A stretch of DNA of 64,000 nt from Nonomuraea maritima (GTDB taxonomy: Bacteria > Actinomycetota > Actinomycetes > Streptosporangiales > Streptosporangiaceae), in contig NZ_FNFB01000012.1 of NCBI RefSeq assembly GCF_900100395.1, forward strand, positions 62,001 to 126,000, in the 5' to 3' direction. Under the pieces are notes generated by a model. The model worked only from the letters and a program-made list of their open reading frames with translations. It had not been told where the DNA came from and did not search any database. Positions 17,918 through 26,459 of the stretch are shown here, piece after piece. The position numbers were made by a program, and so were the translations under genes. Each line of letters opens with the position of its first letter. Position 1 is the stretch's first letter.

Positions 17918-18344
17918 ACCCGTACCGCTCGTAGAACCGCCGCCCGCGCGCGTTGTCCGTCAGCACCCACAGCCCGACCTCCGTGCCGCCCGCGGCAACC
18001 ATGGCCGCGGTCGACGCATCCATCAGCGCACGTCCCATGCCGGTCGAGAAATCCTCGGGCAGGATGTAGATCGCGTACACCTCCATGCCGGGAATGTCGT
18101 CATCGCGGCTGTCGCCGTACAGGGTGAAGCCGCGGACCGCGCCGTCGCGCACGGCCACGTGGCCCTTCAGCCGTCCGTCCTTCATGGCGTTCGCGCGGGC
18201 CTCCACCAGCTGCGGACGCACCTCCATCCCGTCGAGCAACGCGTCCGGCAGCAGACCGCGGTAGGCGACGCGCCAGCCGGCGATACGGACTTCTTCAATC
18301 GATACTGAATCGTCCGGAAGTACAGAACGGATCGTTAACGACAT
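17808..18344 (-). CDS. GNAT-family N-acetyltransferase
   Basis: 178 aa from ATG 18344. The N-terminus (MSLTIRSVLPDDSVSIEEVRIAGWRVAYRGLLPDALLDGM) is typical of the YhhY/RimI-like subgroup. AIYILPEDFSTGMGRALMDA is the acetyl-CoA loop and GLWVLTDNARGRRFYERYGFTPSG the C-terminal half. The last 110 bp overlap the 3' end of the P450 on the opposite strand. The tail (residues beyond about 160, MALPPSSGVRAGA) could be non-essential. Substrate unknown. Confidence 0.85.
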   Translation of the reverse strand: MSLTIRSVLPDDSVSIEEVRIAGWRVAYRGLLPDALLDGMEVRPQLVEARANAMKDGRLKGHVAVRDGAVRGFTLYGDSRDDDIPGMEVYAIYILPEDFSTGMGRALMDASTAAMVAAGGTEVGLWVLTDNARGRRFYERYGFTPSGRTKVDEDDGVRLEELHLRMALPPSSGVRAGA

Positions 18345-18433
18345 GTCCGCATTATGGCGACGAGCAGAGAGCGGCCAGATCAACGACCCTGCCCCCTCTG
18401 TCGTCAACGCCGATCACCGTAAGATTCGGTCCT

Positions 18434-19627
18434 GTGAAGTCTCCAGCATCGTTCAAGAAAGCCGCCGCGTGGGCCCTGCCCTACTGGACCCGGGGGCCTG
18501 CAGGCCGTGAGACGCCGCACGACCTGTTCCGAGTGCTCTACTTCGGCTGGCTGGTGGCGTTCACCCTCAAAGTGCTGGGCTCGGCCTGGGACGTCTCGTG
18601 GCACTTCAAGTGGCTGCGCGACGACCTCGCCCCGCCTCACCTGCTCAATTCCGTCGGTACGGCCATCGTCGTCGCGCTGACCGTGATCCACGGTTACACC
18701 GGCTACGGCGTCGACAAGGCCGCGCTCCGGCTCATCCAGTGGGGCACGGGAGTCTTCCTCGTCGCGGTGCCGCTCGACCTGATCAACCACCGCATCAACG
18801 GCCTCGACATCACGTCGTGGAGCCCGTCGCACATGATGCTGTACGTCGGAACGTTCTTCATGATCGCGGGTGTGATCCGCGGCTGGTTCATGGGCGCGCC
18901 GCCCGGACGTGAGCGGACCGTCGTGCTGGGCGCGTTCTTCACGTTCTTCCTGGAGAACGTGCACTTCCCCGAACAGCATCAGGAGTACGGCATCCTGTCG
19001 CTCGGCGCGTGGGACAACAAGGTCGTCTACGCCGAGCAGATCCTGCTGCGGTTCGCCGCCGACCAGATGGGCCGCCCGGTCGACCGTACGATGATCACCG
19101 GCTTCACCCTTCCGGTGCCCGACGCCCTCTACCCGGTCTACGCCGTGATCGTCGGGCTGTCGGTGCTGGTCGTGGCGCGCGCGCTGATCGGCAGGTTCGG
19201 CTCCGCCACGCTGGTGGCCGCCACCTACGTCGGGTTCAGGACCGTGATCTGGCCGCTGCTCACCTTCACCGGCTTCCCGCCGTCGGCCGTGCCGTTCTTC
19301 CTGATCGCCGCCGGGCTGCTGGTGGATGTCGCGTTCCTGGTGCGGATACCCGCCGTACGGGCGGTGCTGGGTGCCGTCGTGGTGACGGCCGGCGCGTACG
19401 GCGCGCTCATGGCGCAGAGCGCCGCGATGGGCCCGGTGTACGGCTGGATCAAGGGTCAGGACGGCCTGCTCGGCGCGCCCCCGCTGGCCACGGCGACGGC
19501 CGTGTGGGCCGGGCTGGGCCTGCTCGTCTCGTGGCTGGCGATCGAGTGGATCGTGAGCCGGCGCAGGCCGCGGGAGGCCGGAGAACCGGCGCCCCGCGTG
19601 CCCGTCGCGGCCCCCGCGGCGACCTGA
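18434..19627 (+). CDS. Polytopic membrane protein with intramembrane histidines, next to copper genes
   Basis: 397 aa from GTG 18434; about nine to ten hydrophobic segments. I do not recognise a named family. The N-terminal half is rich in conserved-looking polar residues inside or near membrane segments: D53/H57 (WDVSWHFKW), H69, H86, H119, H133 (SPSHMMLYVG), and E174/H177/H182 (ENVHFPEQHQ). These could ligate metal or haem. It runs tail-to-tail with the copD gene, only 6 bp apart, so a copper-related function is plausible but unproven. The C-terminus is an Ala/Pro-rich tail. Confidence 0.75.
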   Translation: MKSPASFKKAAAWALPYWTRGPAGRETPHDLFRVLYFGWLVAFTLKVLGSAWDVSWHFKWLRDDLAPPHLLNSVGTAIVVALTVIHGYTGYGVDKAALRLIQWGTGVFLVAVPLDLINHRINGLDITSWSPSHMMLYVGTFFMIAGVIRGWFMGAPPGRERTVVLGAFFTFFLENVHFPEQHQEYGILSLGAWDNKVVYAEQILLRFAADQMGRPVDRTMITGFTLPVPDALYPVYAVIVGLSVLVVARALIGRFGSATLVAATYVGFRTVIWPLLTFTGFPPSAVPFFLIAAGLLVDVAFLVRIPAVRAVLGAVVVTAGAYGALMAQSAAMGPVYGWIKGQDGLLGAPPLATATAVWAGLGLLVSWLAIEWIVSRRRPREAGEPAPRVPVAAPAAT

Positions 19628-19633
19628 GCCCGA

Positions 19634-20665
19634 TCAGACGATCGACGACCGCGTGATGGCCACGGCCACCCCGTAGGCCAGGCCCATCACGCTCACCTCG
19701 GCCACCGCCCAGCCCACCAGGGCGGTGGCCCGGTGCTCGCGGATGGCGGGCATCAGCCGGAAGCGGATGTGCGCCGCGAGCGGCACCAGCAGCGCCACCA
19801 GCACCGCCTTGACCACGACCAGCTGCCCGTAGTGGCTGGTGAGCAGGGCGTCGGGCAGCGTCACGCCCGGCGTGAGCGCCATCGTGCCGAGGCCCGTGAC
19901 GAGCCCGGACAGGCCCACCAGCAGCAGGCACACCGTGGCGATCTTCGAGAACTTCGGCAGCGACACGGCCAGCAGTTCGCGGTGCGGAGCGACGAACGTC
20001 GCCATCGCCACCAGCCCCCCGGTCCAGACCGCGGCGCCCATGACGTGGAGCTCCATCGAGATCATGAGCGGGTCGTGCCAGACCGACGCGACGGCGTGGC
20101 CGGTGACGGGGATCGGCAGCAGCCCGAACAGCGCCACGATGATCCGCAGCTCGGCCGGGACCTTCTCGCCGAACCGCACGGCCATCAGGCCGATGCCGGC
20201 CGCCGCCAGCGCGCAGGCTGCGCTGAACAGCAGCCCCTGACCTGCGCCGACGTCGCCGACGTACGCGGCGATCATCCCGAACGTCGGCACGGCCCCCGGG
20301 TTGAGGTCGGCGGTCTGGAAGACGACGGTGATCAGCGCGCAGATCGCCCACGCCCACGCGGCCGTGACCACGAGCGGGCGGACCTTCAGCAGGACCGGTT
20401 CGGTGCGCTCGGGGTCGTCGAACCCGAGAACCTTCGGCAGCAGGCTCAGCCCGACCACGGCCACCGAGGCCACGTCGAGCAGCACACGCACGATCGGCAG
20501 CCCGACCGCCACCACGACGCCGGGCATCGGGACGCCGGGCACGGCCTCCTGCGCGGTGAACGTGCTCGCCGCGACGGCCGCGACCACGGCGGCCACGCCG
20601 AACGCGCCGGCGACGACGGACCCGCCGATCCGCTGCCGGGAGAGCGGGAGAGCGGTGATCGTCAC
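19634..20665 (-). CDS. copD: CopD-family copper resistance membrane protein
   Basis: 343 aa from GTG 20665, whose GTGA overlaps the stop of the upstream copC gene by 4 bp. About eight to nine TMs. The CopD signature region is GHAVASVWHDPLMISMELHVMGAAVWTGGLVAM, containing the membrane histidines of the family (GHA, ELHVMGAAVWTGGL), followed by FSKIATVCLLLVGLSGLVTGLG and HYGQLVVVKAVLVALLVPLAAHIRFRLMPAI. It is thought to move copper across the membrane together with periplasmic CopC. Confidence 0.9.
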   Translation of the reverse strand: MTITALPLSRQRIGGSVVAGAFGVAAVVAAVAASTFTAQEAVPGVPMPGVVVAVGLPIVRVLLDVASVAVVGLSLLPKVLGFDDPERTEPVLLKVRPLVVTAAWAWAICALITVVFQTADLNPGAVPTFGMIAAYVGDVGAGQGLLFSAACALAAAGIGLMAVRFGEKVPAELRIIVALFGLLPIPVTGHAVASVWHDPLMISMELHVMGAAVWTGGLVAMATFVAPHRELLAVSLPKFSKIATVCLLLVGLSGLVTGLGTMALTPGVTLPDALLTSHYGQLVVVKAVLVALLVPLAAHIRFRLMPAIREHRATALVGWAVAEVSVMGLAYGVAVAITRSSIV

Positions 20666-21252
20666 GCGTCCGCCCCCTCGTTCTCGGCCTCGGGGGCCGC
20701 CGCGCCTGAGGTGGGGGAGGAGCGGCGGAGGGCGACGACCGTGCCCGCCGCGAGCAGCACCAGGGCGCCCGCGATCCACAGCACCGCCATGCCGGCGCCG
20801 CCGTTGGCGGCCGCCTCGGCGGCATCGGCGCCCGTGACACCCGAGACGTCGGCACTGTCGGTCTCCGGTACCGGGGCCCCGGCGGAGGCGCCCGCCGCCA
20901 CCGAGAAGCTGATCTTGCCGGTGACCGGGTGGCCGTCGGCCGACAGGATGCGGTAGCCCACGACGTACGTGCCGCCGGGCGGCAAGGGTTTGAGCTTGAC
21001 CGAGACCCGCTCCGCCGCGACGTCGGCCGCCCCGTCGGCGAACACCGCCCCGTCGGCTCCGGTCACCTCCATCTGCGCGTACCCCTTGCGCACCGCTTGG
21101 TCGAACACCAGCGTCACCTGCCGCGGCGCCGCCGTCAGCGTGGCCCCGTCCTTGGGGTCGCTGCCGATCAGCACGTTGTGCGCCTGGGCAGGTGCGTACG
21201 CCAGCCCCACGGCGGCGCAGGTGAGCAGCAGGACCGTGAGTAGCCGCCTCAC
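20662..21252 (-). CDS. copC: CopC-domain copper-binding protein with C-terminal membrane anchor
   Basis: 196 aa from GTG 21252, chosen because GGAAGG sits 7 nt upstream; ATG 21267 is the alternative. The signal peptide ends APAQA, leaving mature His1 in HNVLIGSDPKDGATL, the N-terminal copper ligand of CopC. The beta-barrel continues to GYRILSADGHPVTGKISFSV, where the His of DGHPVTG is the second conserved ligand. A Ser/Ala linker leads to a TM helix (MAVLWIAGALVLLAAGTVVALRR), so the domain is tethered outside. Translationally coupled to copD. Confidence 0.92.
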   Translation of the reverse strand: MRRLLTVLLLTCAAVGLAYAPAQAHNVLIGSDPKDGATLTAAPRQVTLVFDQAVRKGYAQMEVTGADGAVFADGAADVAAERVSVKLKPLPPGGTYVVGYRILSADGHPVTGKISFSVAAGASAGAPVPETDSADVSGVTGADAAEAAANGGAGMAVLWIAGALVLLAAGTVVALRRSSPTSGAAAPEAENEGADA

Positions 21253-21300
21253 AGACAAACCTTCCATCGGACACGTTGGAACCCGTATATGGTCCCATCC

Positions 21301-22092
21301 ATGGGCGACCTGTTCGGCGGCGCGGCCCCTTACTACGCGCGATACCGTCCCCGCCACGCCGCGTCGGCCATCGAACACCTGGCCATGACGTTCGGCGCCG
21401 ACAGCACGGTGCTCGACCTCGGCTGCGGGCCGGGGACGATCGCCATCCCCCTGGCCCGCCGCGTCCGCGAGGTGCTCGCGGTCGATCCCGACGCCGAGAT
21501 GCTCGCCGAGGGCGAACGCCTGGCGGCGGGCGCGCCGAACATCCGCTGGATCCGCGGCGACTCCACCGGGCTGCGCGAGCTGCCGCCGTTCGACCATGTC
21601 GTCATGGGCCGGTCGTTCCACTGGATGGACCGCCGTGCGGTGCTGGCCGATCTCGACGAGCTGCTGCCGCCCGGCGGCGTCGTGGCGCTTCTCGGGCCGG
21701 CGCGCGACGGCGGCCCCGAGGAGCCGTGGGAGCCGGTGATGCGGCGGGTGCGCGACGCCTTCGCGGTCGACACGGCGACCGCGCCCAACTCCTACCAGAC
21801 CTCCGGTGAGCACCACGACGACGTGCTGGCCGGCTCGCCGTTCAGCGCCCTCGACGTCGCCCACTACGAGGAGCGCCTGACCTACGGGCTGGAGGAGGTC
21901 GTCGGCCTGCAGCTGTCGTACTCCCACACCTCGCCCGCCCGTCTCGGCGCCCGCCTGGCGGACTTCACCGAGGCGGTCAGGCGGGAGCTGCTCGCGCTCA
22001 ATCCCCGGGGCACGTGGGAGCTGACGGTGATCACCCAGGTCCTCACAGCCGCTCGGCCGCCACGCCCAGCTCGTACGACGCCGCCGTCCTGA
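21301..22092 (+). CDS. Class I SAM-dependent methyltransferase
   Basis: 263 aa from ATG 21301 (ATG-like start 21289 is possible). It begins MGDLFGGAAPYYARYRPRH, then motif I VLDLGCGPGTIAIPLA, acidic loop LAVDPDAEML, motif DHVVMGRSFHWMDR and post-motif LPPGGVVALLGP. Similar proteins are annotated as class I methyltransferases without known substrate. It is divergent from copC with about 48 bp between. The 3' end overlaps the convergent TetR gene by 50 bp. Confidence 0.88.
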   Translation: MGDLFGGAAPYYARYRPRHAASAIEHLAMTFGADSTVLDLGCGPGTIAIPLARRVREVLAVDPDAEMLAEGERLAAGAPNIRWIRGDSTGLRELPPFDHVVMGRSFHWMDRRAVLADLDELLPPGGVVALLGPARDGGPEEPWEPVMRRVRDAFAVDTATAPNSYQTSGEHHDDVLAGSPFSALDVAHYEERLTYGLEEVVGLQLSYSHTSPARLGARLADFTEAVRRELLALNPRGTWELTVITQVLTAARPPRPARTTPPS

Positions 22093-22750
22093 TGAGAGCG
22101 TTCACCCGGCGGCGGGAGAGCGCGTTGGGGTGCAGGTGGGTCTGGACGGCCAGCCCGTCGATGAGCGCGAACAGCCGCCACGTGGTCGCGTCGGGGTCGG
22201 GGCAGGCGAACTGCCCGCAGTCGACGCCGGCCTCGATGATGCCGCGCATGAGCGTACGGCCGCGGGCGTCGATGCGGCGTGAGGTCGCCTCGAGCTCGGG
22301 GCTGCGCATGCCCTCCGACCAGGCGTCGATCCAGAACCGCCAGCCCTTCGTGGGGATCGCGGGGGAGCAGAGCCGCAGCAGCGAGCGCAGGCGGTCGAGG
22401 GGCGCGCCGGCGGACTCCTCGAGGTCGGCGAGCGACTGCAGGTGGACGCGGGCGGCGTAGCCGAACGCCTGGGCGAACAGCCCTTCCTTGGTGTCGAAGT
22501 GGTAGAAGAGCAGCGCCTGGCTCACGCCCGCGGCCTTGGCGATGTCGATGGTCCTCGTGTGCCCGAAGCCCTGCTCGGCGATCACCTCGCAGGCCGTCCT
22601 CAGCAACTTCTCACGCCGTATTCGGCTGAATCCTGTCGCCGTCGCGGGAGCTTTGACTTCTGATAAATGGCATTTATCGGACAAAACGGTTACCTGCTTC
22701 GAAAAGGACAGTCTCCGGGATGTAACCGGAATCTCGCTCGGATTGATCAT
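22043..22750 (-). CDS. TetR-family transcriptional regulator
   Basis: 235 aa from ATG 22750; the start is uncertain. The HTH is clear: RREKLLRTACEVIAEQGFGHTRTIDIAKAAGVSQALLFYHFDTKEGLF. The ligand-binding C-terminal domain is divergent as usual. About 45 residues precede the HTH; they are encoded by AT-rich DNA and contain a perfect palindrome, so part of this region may really be the promoter/operator. No ATG or GTG lies between the palindrome and the HTH. Same strand as the sensor kinase 37 bp upstream. Target unknown; may be autoregulated. Confidence 0.85.
   Translation of the reverse strand: MINPSEIPVTSRRLSFSKQVTVLSDKCHLSEVKAPATATGFSRIRREKLLRTACEVIAEQGFGHTRTIDIAKAAGVSQALLFYHFDTKEGLFAQAFGYAARVHLQSLADLEESAGAPLDRLRSLLRLCSPAIPTKGWRFWIDAWSEGMRSPELEATSRRIDARGRTLMRGIIEAGVDCGQFACPDPDATTWRLFALIDGLAVQTHLHPNALSRRRVNALIRTAASYELGVAAERL
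22662..22678. promoter_or_regulatory. 17-bp perfect palindrome at the 5' end of the TetR gene
   Basis: GATAAATG-G-CATTTATC has 8-bp arms around one central base. The local composition is markedly AT-richer than the rest of the window. A second inverted pair, CGGTTAC (22687-22693) and GTAACCG (22722-22728), lies just upstream relative to the gene. Length and symmetry suit a TetR dimer operator; this is inference. Confidence 0.45.
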
Positions 22751-22787
22751 GGTAGCCCTAGGCACCCCTATGCCGAAATAGGTAGTA

Positions 22788-24125
22788 CTAATCCGTTATG
22801 GGGATGCTCAGGACGAAACGGGCACCTTTGTCGGAATCCTCGATCGTCAGCGTGCCGCCGTGCGCCTGCGCGATCTCGCGCGCGATGGGGAGCCCGAGGC
22901 CGGTGCCGCCGGCGTCGCGGCTGCGGGAGGCGTCCAGCCGGGTGAAGCGCCGGAAGACGAGCTCGCGGTGCTCGGGCGCGATGCCGGCCCCGTCGTCAAC
23001 CACCTCCAGCGCGGCCTGCTGCCTGATCCGCCGCACGGACACGATGACGCGGCTCTCGGCGTGCCGCTCGGCGTTGTCCAGCAGGTTCGTCAGCAGGCGG
23101 GCCAGCCGGATCCGGTCGGCGGTGACGACGACGCCGGGCTCCAGTGAGGTCACCACCTTCTTCGAGCGCGGTCGCGCGGTCTCCGCCCTGACCAGTTCGG
23201 CCAGGTCCACCGGCGCGAGCCGGCCCGGCTCCCCGGCGTCCAGCCTGGCCAGCGTGAGCAGGTCGGTGACGATGTTCTGCAGCCGGTCGAGGCTGTTCAG
23301 CAGCCGGTTCCCGGTCTCGTGCCAGTCGGTCTCGTCGGCGGCCAGCATGGCCTCCTCCAGCTCCGCGCGCATGGCGGTGACCGGGCTGCGCAGGTCGTGC
23401 GAGGCGTCGGAGACGAACCTGCGCTGCTGCTCGACCGCTTCCTGCAGCCGGGCGAGCGTCTGGTTGGCGGTCTCGGCGAGGGCCCTGATCTCGTCGGCGT
23501 TCTCCGGCACGGGCACCCGCATCCCGACGTTGCCGGCGGTGATCTCGGCCAGCCGGCCGGTGATGCTGTCGACCGGCGCGAGCGTCTTCGCGACCATCCG
23601 CGAGGCGCCGAACCAGGTCAGCACCACGAGCGCCGCCGACACACCGGTCAGCAGGACGACCGCGGCGAGGCTGACGTACCAGGGCGGTACGGGGCCGAAG
23701 GCGTGGACCATCCAGTCGCCCTGCTGGTCGTACACGCGGAAGGTGACCGTCACCTGGCACTTGTCGTGGAACCGCGGCACGCCGCACACCGTGTCGATGC
23801 GGCTGGTGCCGCCCGCCTCGGGGGCGAGTGCGGTCAGGCGCGCCGCCCCCCGCAGGTCAGGCGTCGCCGACACCACCCTGCCCTCGGGGTCGATCACCTG
23901 GATGCTGTACGGCTCGCTGTCGAGCGTCTGCGGCAGCTCGTGCTCCTTGATCAGGTGGACGGCGCGGAGCGCGCTGCCGATGATCTCGTTCGTCCGGATG
24001 TCGACGAGCGTGTTGTGCGTCGACCACAGCAGCAGCGTGCAGGCGACGAGGCAGAGCAGGGCCATGGCGACGCTGGCGAAGAGCGCCAGTCGCGCGCGGA
24101 TGGAACGCCCCAGCCGTGTGATCAC
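22788..24125 (-). CDS. Two-component sensor histidine kinase
   Basis: 445 aa from GTG 24125, which has AAGGAG 6 nt upstream; GTG 24146 is an alternative. Domain order: TM1 (about 10-35), extracytoplasmic sensor containing a Cys pair (DTVCGVPRFHDKCQVT), TM2, HAMP around MVAKTLAPVDSITGRLAEI, DHp helix with phospho-acceptor FVSDASHDLRSP, and the ATPase boxes NLLDNAERHA, VVDDGAGI, GGTGLGLPIAREIAQAHGG. No response regulator is adjacent, so it is an orphan kinase; the TetR gene follows 37 bp downstream on the same strand. Confidence 0.92.
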   Translation of the reverse strand: MITRLGRSIRARLALFASVAMALLCLVACTLLLWSTHNTLVDIRTNEIIGSALRAVHLIKEHELPQTLDSEPYSIQVIDPEGRVVSATPDLRGAARLTALAPEAGGTSRIDTVCGVPRFHDKCQVTVTFRVYDQQGDWMVHAFGPVPPWYVSLAAVVLLTGVSAALVVLTWFGASRMVAKTLAPVDSITGRLAEITAGNVGMRVPVPENADEIRALAETANQTLARLQEAVEQQRRFVSDASHDLRSPVTAMRAELEEAMLAADETDWHETGNRLLNSLDRLQNIVTDLLTLARLDAGEPGRLAPVDLAELVRAETARPRSKKVVTSLEPGVVVTADRIRLARLLTNLLDNAERHAESRVIVSVRRIRQQAALEVVDDGAGIAPEHRELVFRRFTRLDASRSRDAGGTGLGLPIAREIAQAHGGTLTIEDSDKGARFVLSIPITD

Positions 24126-24273
24126 ACCATCTCCTTGGGTGATCACATTAAGAGGATTTCCCTCAAAAAAGGGAAATTACATCACAAAACACCATAAAGA
24201 ACACCAGAGCATTGCTCTGTACGGGTCTCGGTGGCTGACCTAGAGTAAGTGAGCACTGATGCGAGGAGTCGAT

Positions 24274-25440
24274 GTGAACCTGGACGAGTATCGGCGTGCG
24301 GCCAGAGCCTGGCTGCAGGACAACGTTCCATCGGACGACTACCCGGAAGCCGACCCGGTCTCCCGCGCCAAGAGCTTCATGGCCGGGCTCTACGACGCCG
24401 GTTACTCCGGCATCACCTGGCCGCGGCAGTGGGGAGGCCAGGGGCTGACGCAGGCCGAGGAGCGCGCGTTCGCCGACGAGGCCCGCCACTACACCCTGCC
24501 CACCTACCTGTTCTCGATCGGCCTCGGCATGACCGGGCCCACGATCGTCGACCGCGGCACCGACGCCCAGCGCGAGCGGTTCGTCCGCCCGCTCCTGCGC
24601 GGCGAGGAGATCTGGTGCCAGCTGTTCTCCGAGCCCGGAGCGGGCAGCGACGTCGCCGCCACGCAGACCAGGGCCGTCCGCGACGGCGACCACTGGATCG
24701 TCAACGGCCAGAAGGTGTGGACCTCGGTCGCCCACCACGCCGACTGGGGGCTGCTGCTGGCCCGTACCGACGTCGAGGTGCCCAAGCACAAAGGTCTCAC
24801 CATGTTCGTGGTGGACATGCACCACCCGGGCGTGACGGTCCGGCCGCTGAAGGACATGTCGGGACGCGCCAACTTCAACGAGGTCTTCTTCGACGACGTC
24901 ACCATCCCCGACGAGCACCGCGTGGGCGACGTCGACGACGGCTGGAGCGTGGCCGTCACGACGCTGCTGCACGAGCGGCTGTCCATCTCGGCGGGCGTCG
25001 GCATGGGCGGCCAGAAGGACGACCCGGCGTCGCTGGAGGCGCTGCGCACCATGGTGGACACGGGCGACCCGTACGTCCGCGACCAGCTGGTCGAGCTGCA
25101 CATCCGCACCCGCGCGCTCGCGCTGTTCAACCAGCGGCTGGCCCAGGAGACCAGGGCCGGCGTCTTCCCAGGCGCGCGCGGCAGTGCCGCCAAGCTGCTG
25201 CTCGCCGAGCTGACGCTGTTCCGGGCCGACCTCGCCACGCAGCTCGTCGGCCCCGAGGCGGTGGTGGGTGGCCATCCCCTCGCCGGCGTCATCGCATCCG
25301 CCCCCGGCCTGGCGCTCGGCGGCGGCACCAACGAGATCATGCGCAACATCGTCGGAGACCGCGTGCTCGGCCTGCCGCCGGAGCCGCGGATGGACAAGAA
25401 CGTGCCGTTCAAGGACCTGAAGGTGGGGACCCAGGCGTGA
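24274..25440 (+). CDS. Acyl-CoA dehydrogenase, FAD-binding subunit type
   Basis: 388 aa from GTG 24274, preceded by GAGGAG; ATG 24259 is also in frame. It has the full acyl-CoA dehydrogenase fold: helical N-domain (ITWPRQWGGQGLT), beta-domain with the flavin motif CQLFSEPGAGSDVA and VWTSVAHHADWGLLLART, and C-terminal GGGTNEIMRNIVGDRVLGLPPEPR. It oxidises acyl-CoA to 2-enoyl-CoA. The next gene encodes a second, shorter dehydrogenase and overlaps by 4 bp, a layout known for alpha2beta2 heterotetrameric FadE pairs in steroid catabolism. Confidence 0.92.
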   Translation: MNLDEYRRAARAWLQDNVPSDDYPEADPVSRAKSFMAGLYDAGYSGITWPRQWGGQGLTQAEERAFADEARHYTLPTYLFSIGLGMTGPTIVDRGTDAQRERFVRPLLRGEEIWCQLFSEPGAGSDVAATQTRAVRDGDHWIVNGQKVWTSVAHHADWGLLLARTDVEVPKHKGLTMFVVDMHHPGVTVRPLKDMSGRANFNEVFFDDVTIPDEHRVGDVDDGWSVAVTTLLHERLSISAGVGMGGQKDDPASLEALRTMVDTGDPYVRDQLVELHIRTRALALFNQRLAQETRAGVFPGARGSAAKLLLAELTLFRADLATQLVGPEAVVGGHPLAGVIASAPGLALGGGTNEIMRNIVGDRVLGLPPEPRMDKNVPFKDLKVGTQA

Positions 25441-26459
25441 AGCTCGTACTCAGTCCCGAGCAGCGGGAGCTGCGCGAGGCCGTGCGCGCCTTCCTGCGCG
25501 CCGCCGCGCCGCTGCCCAAGGTCCGCGAGGGCTACGACCCCGCGGTGTACGCCCGCCTCAACGGCGAGCTGGGCCTGTCCGGCCTGATCGTGCCCGAGGA
25601 GCACGGCGGCGCGGGCGCCGGCATGGCCGAGCTGGCCGTCGCGCTCGAGGAGACCGGCGCGGCCCTGCTGCCCGGCCCGTTCCTCTCGACCGTGTTCGCC
25701 ACGATCGCGGCGGGTCCCGTGTCCGACAAGGAGCTGCTGACCGGCATCGCCGACGGCCGCGTCACCGCCACGCTCGACCGGACGGAGGTGCTGTTCGACG
25801 GCACGTCCGCGCGCGGCACCCTGCCGCAGGTGCTCAGCGGCATGGAGGCCGACGTGCTCGTCGCCCCCGCACGCACCGGCGACGGCCTCGTCCTGGTCGC
25901 CGTCGAGCTCGCCGGGCCCGGCGTGCGCAGGACCGCGCTCGACACCCTCGACCTGACGCGCGGCCAGGCCGCCGTCGTCCTCGACGGCGCTCCGGCCCGC
26001 CCGCTCGGCCGCGCGCCGGAGGCCGAACTGCACGACCGGCTGTGCGTGGCCCTCGCCGCCGAGCAGCTCGGCGTGATGCGCGCGGCGCTCGACGCCATCG
26101 TGGCCTACGCCAAGATCCGCGTCGCCTTCGGCCGCTACATCGGCTCGTACCAGGGCGTCAAGCACAAGCTCGCCGACATGCACGGCAAGCTCGAACAGGC
26201 CGAGTCGATCGTCCGGTACGCCGCCTGGGCGGCCGACGAGTCGCCCGGCGAGCTGCCGGGCGCCGCCGCACTCGCCCAGGCGTACGTCGGACGGGCCTGC
26301 TTCGAGGTGGCCCGCGACCACCTGCTGCTGTACGGCGGCGTCGGCTACACCTGGGAGCACGACGCCCACCTGTTCTACAAGCGGGCCAAGGCCGACGAGG
26401 TGCTGCTGGGCCCGCCGCGTCTGCACCGTGCCCGCCTCGCCGACCTGCTGGAGCTGTGA
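25437..26459 (+). CDS. Acyl-CoA dehydrogenase-like partner subunit
   Basis: 340 aa from GTG 25437 (GTGA overlap). It has the N-terminal helical region (LVLSPEQRELREAVRAFL, LGLSGLIVPEEHGGAGAGMAE) and the C-terminal RVAFGRYIGSYQGVKHKLADMH and YGGVGYTWEHDAHLFYKRAKADEVLLG. The middle domain is short and lacks the usual EPGAGSD flavin loop seen in its neighbour. This supports a role as the second subunit of a mixed tetramer with the preceding protein. The stop overlaps the ATG of the ligase gene (TGATG). Confidence 0.88.
   Translation: MKLVLSPEQRELREAVRAFLRAAAPLPKVREGYDPAVYARLNGELGLSGLIVPEEHGGAGAGMAELAVALEETGAALLPGPFLSTVFATIAAGPVSDKELLTGIADGRVTATLDRTEVLFDGTSARGTLPQVLSGMEADVLVAPARTGDGLVLVAVELAGPGVRRTALDTLDLTRGQAAVVLDGAPARPLGRAPEAELHDRLCVALAAEQLGVMRAALDAIVAYAKIRVAFGRYIGSYQGVKHKLADMHGKLEQAESIVRYAAWAADESPGELPGAAALAQAYVGRACFEVARDHLLLYGGVGYTWEHDAHLFYKRAKADEVLLGPPRLHRARLADLLEL

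Noticed and set aside
18434..19627. CtaG-type cytochrome oxidase assembly factor
   Set aside because: Lacks the HMxxH-type motif and overall pattern of caa3_CtaG; kept as unclassified.
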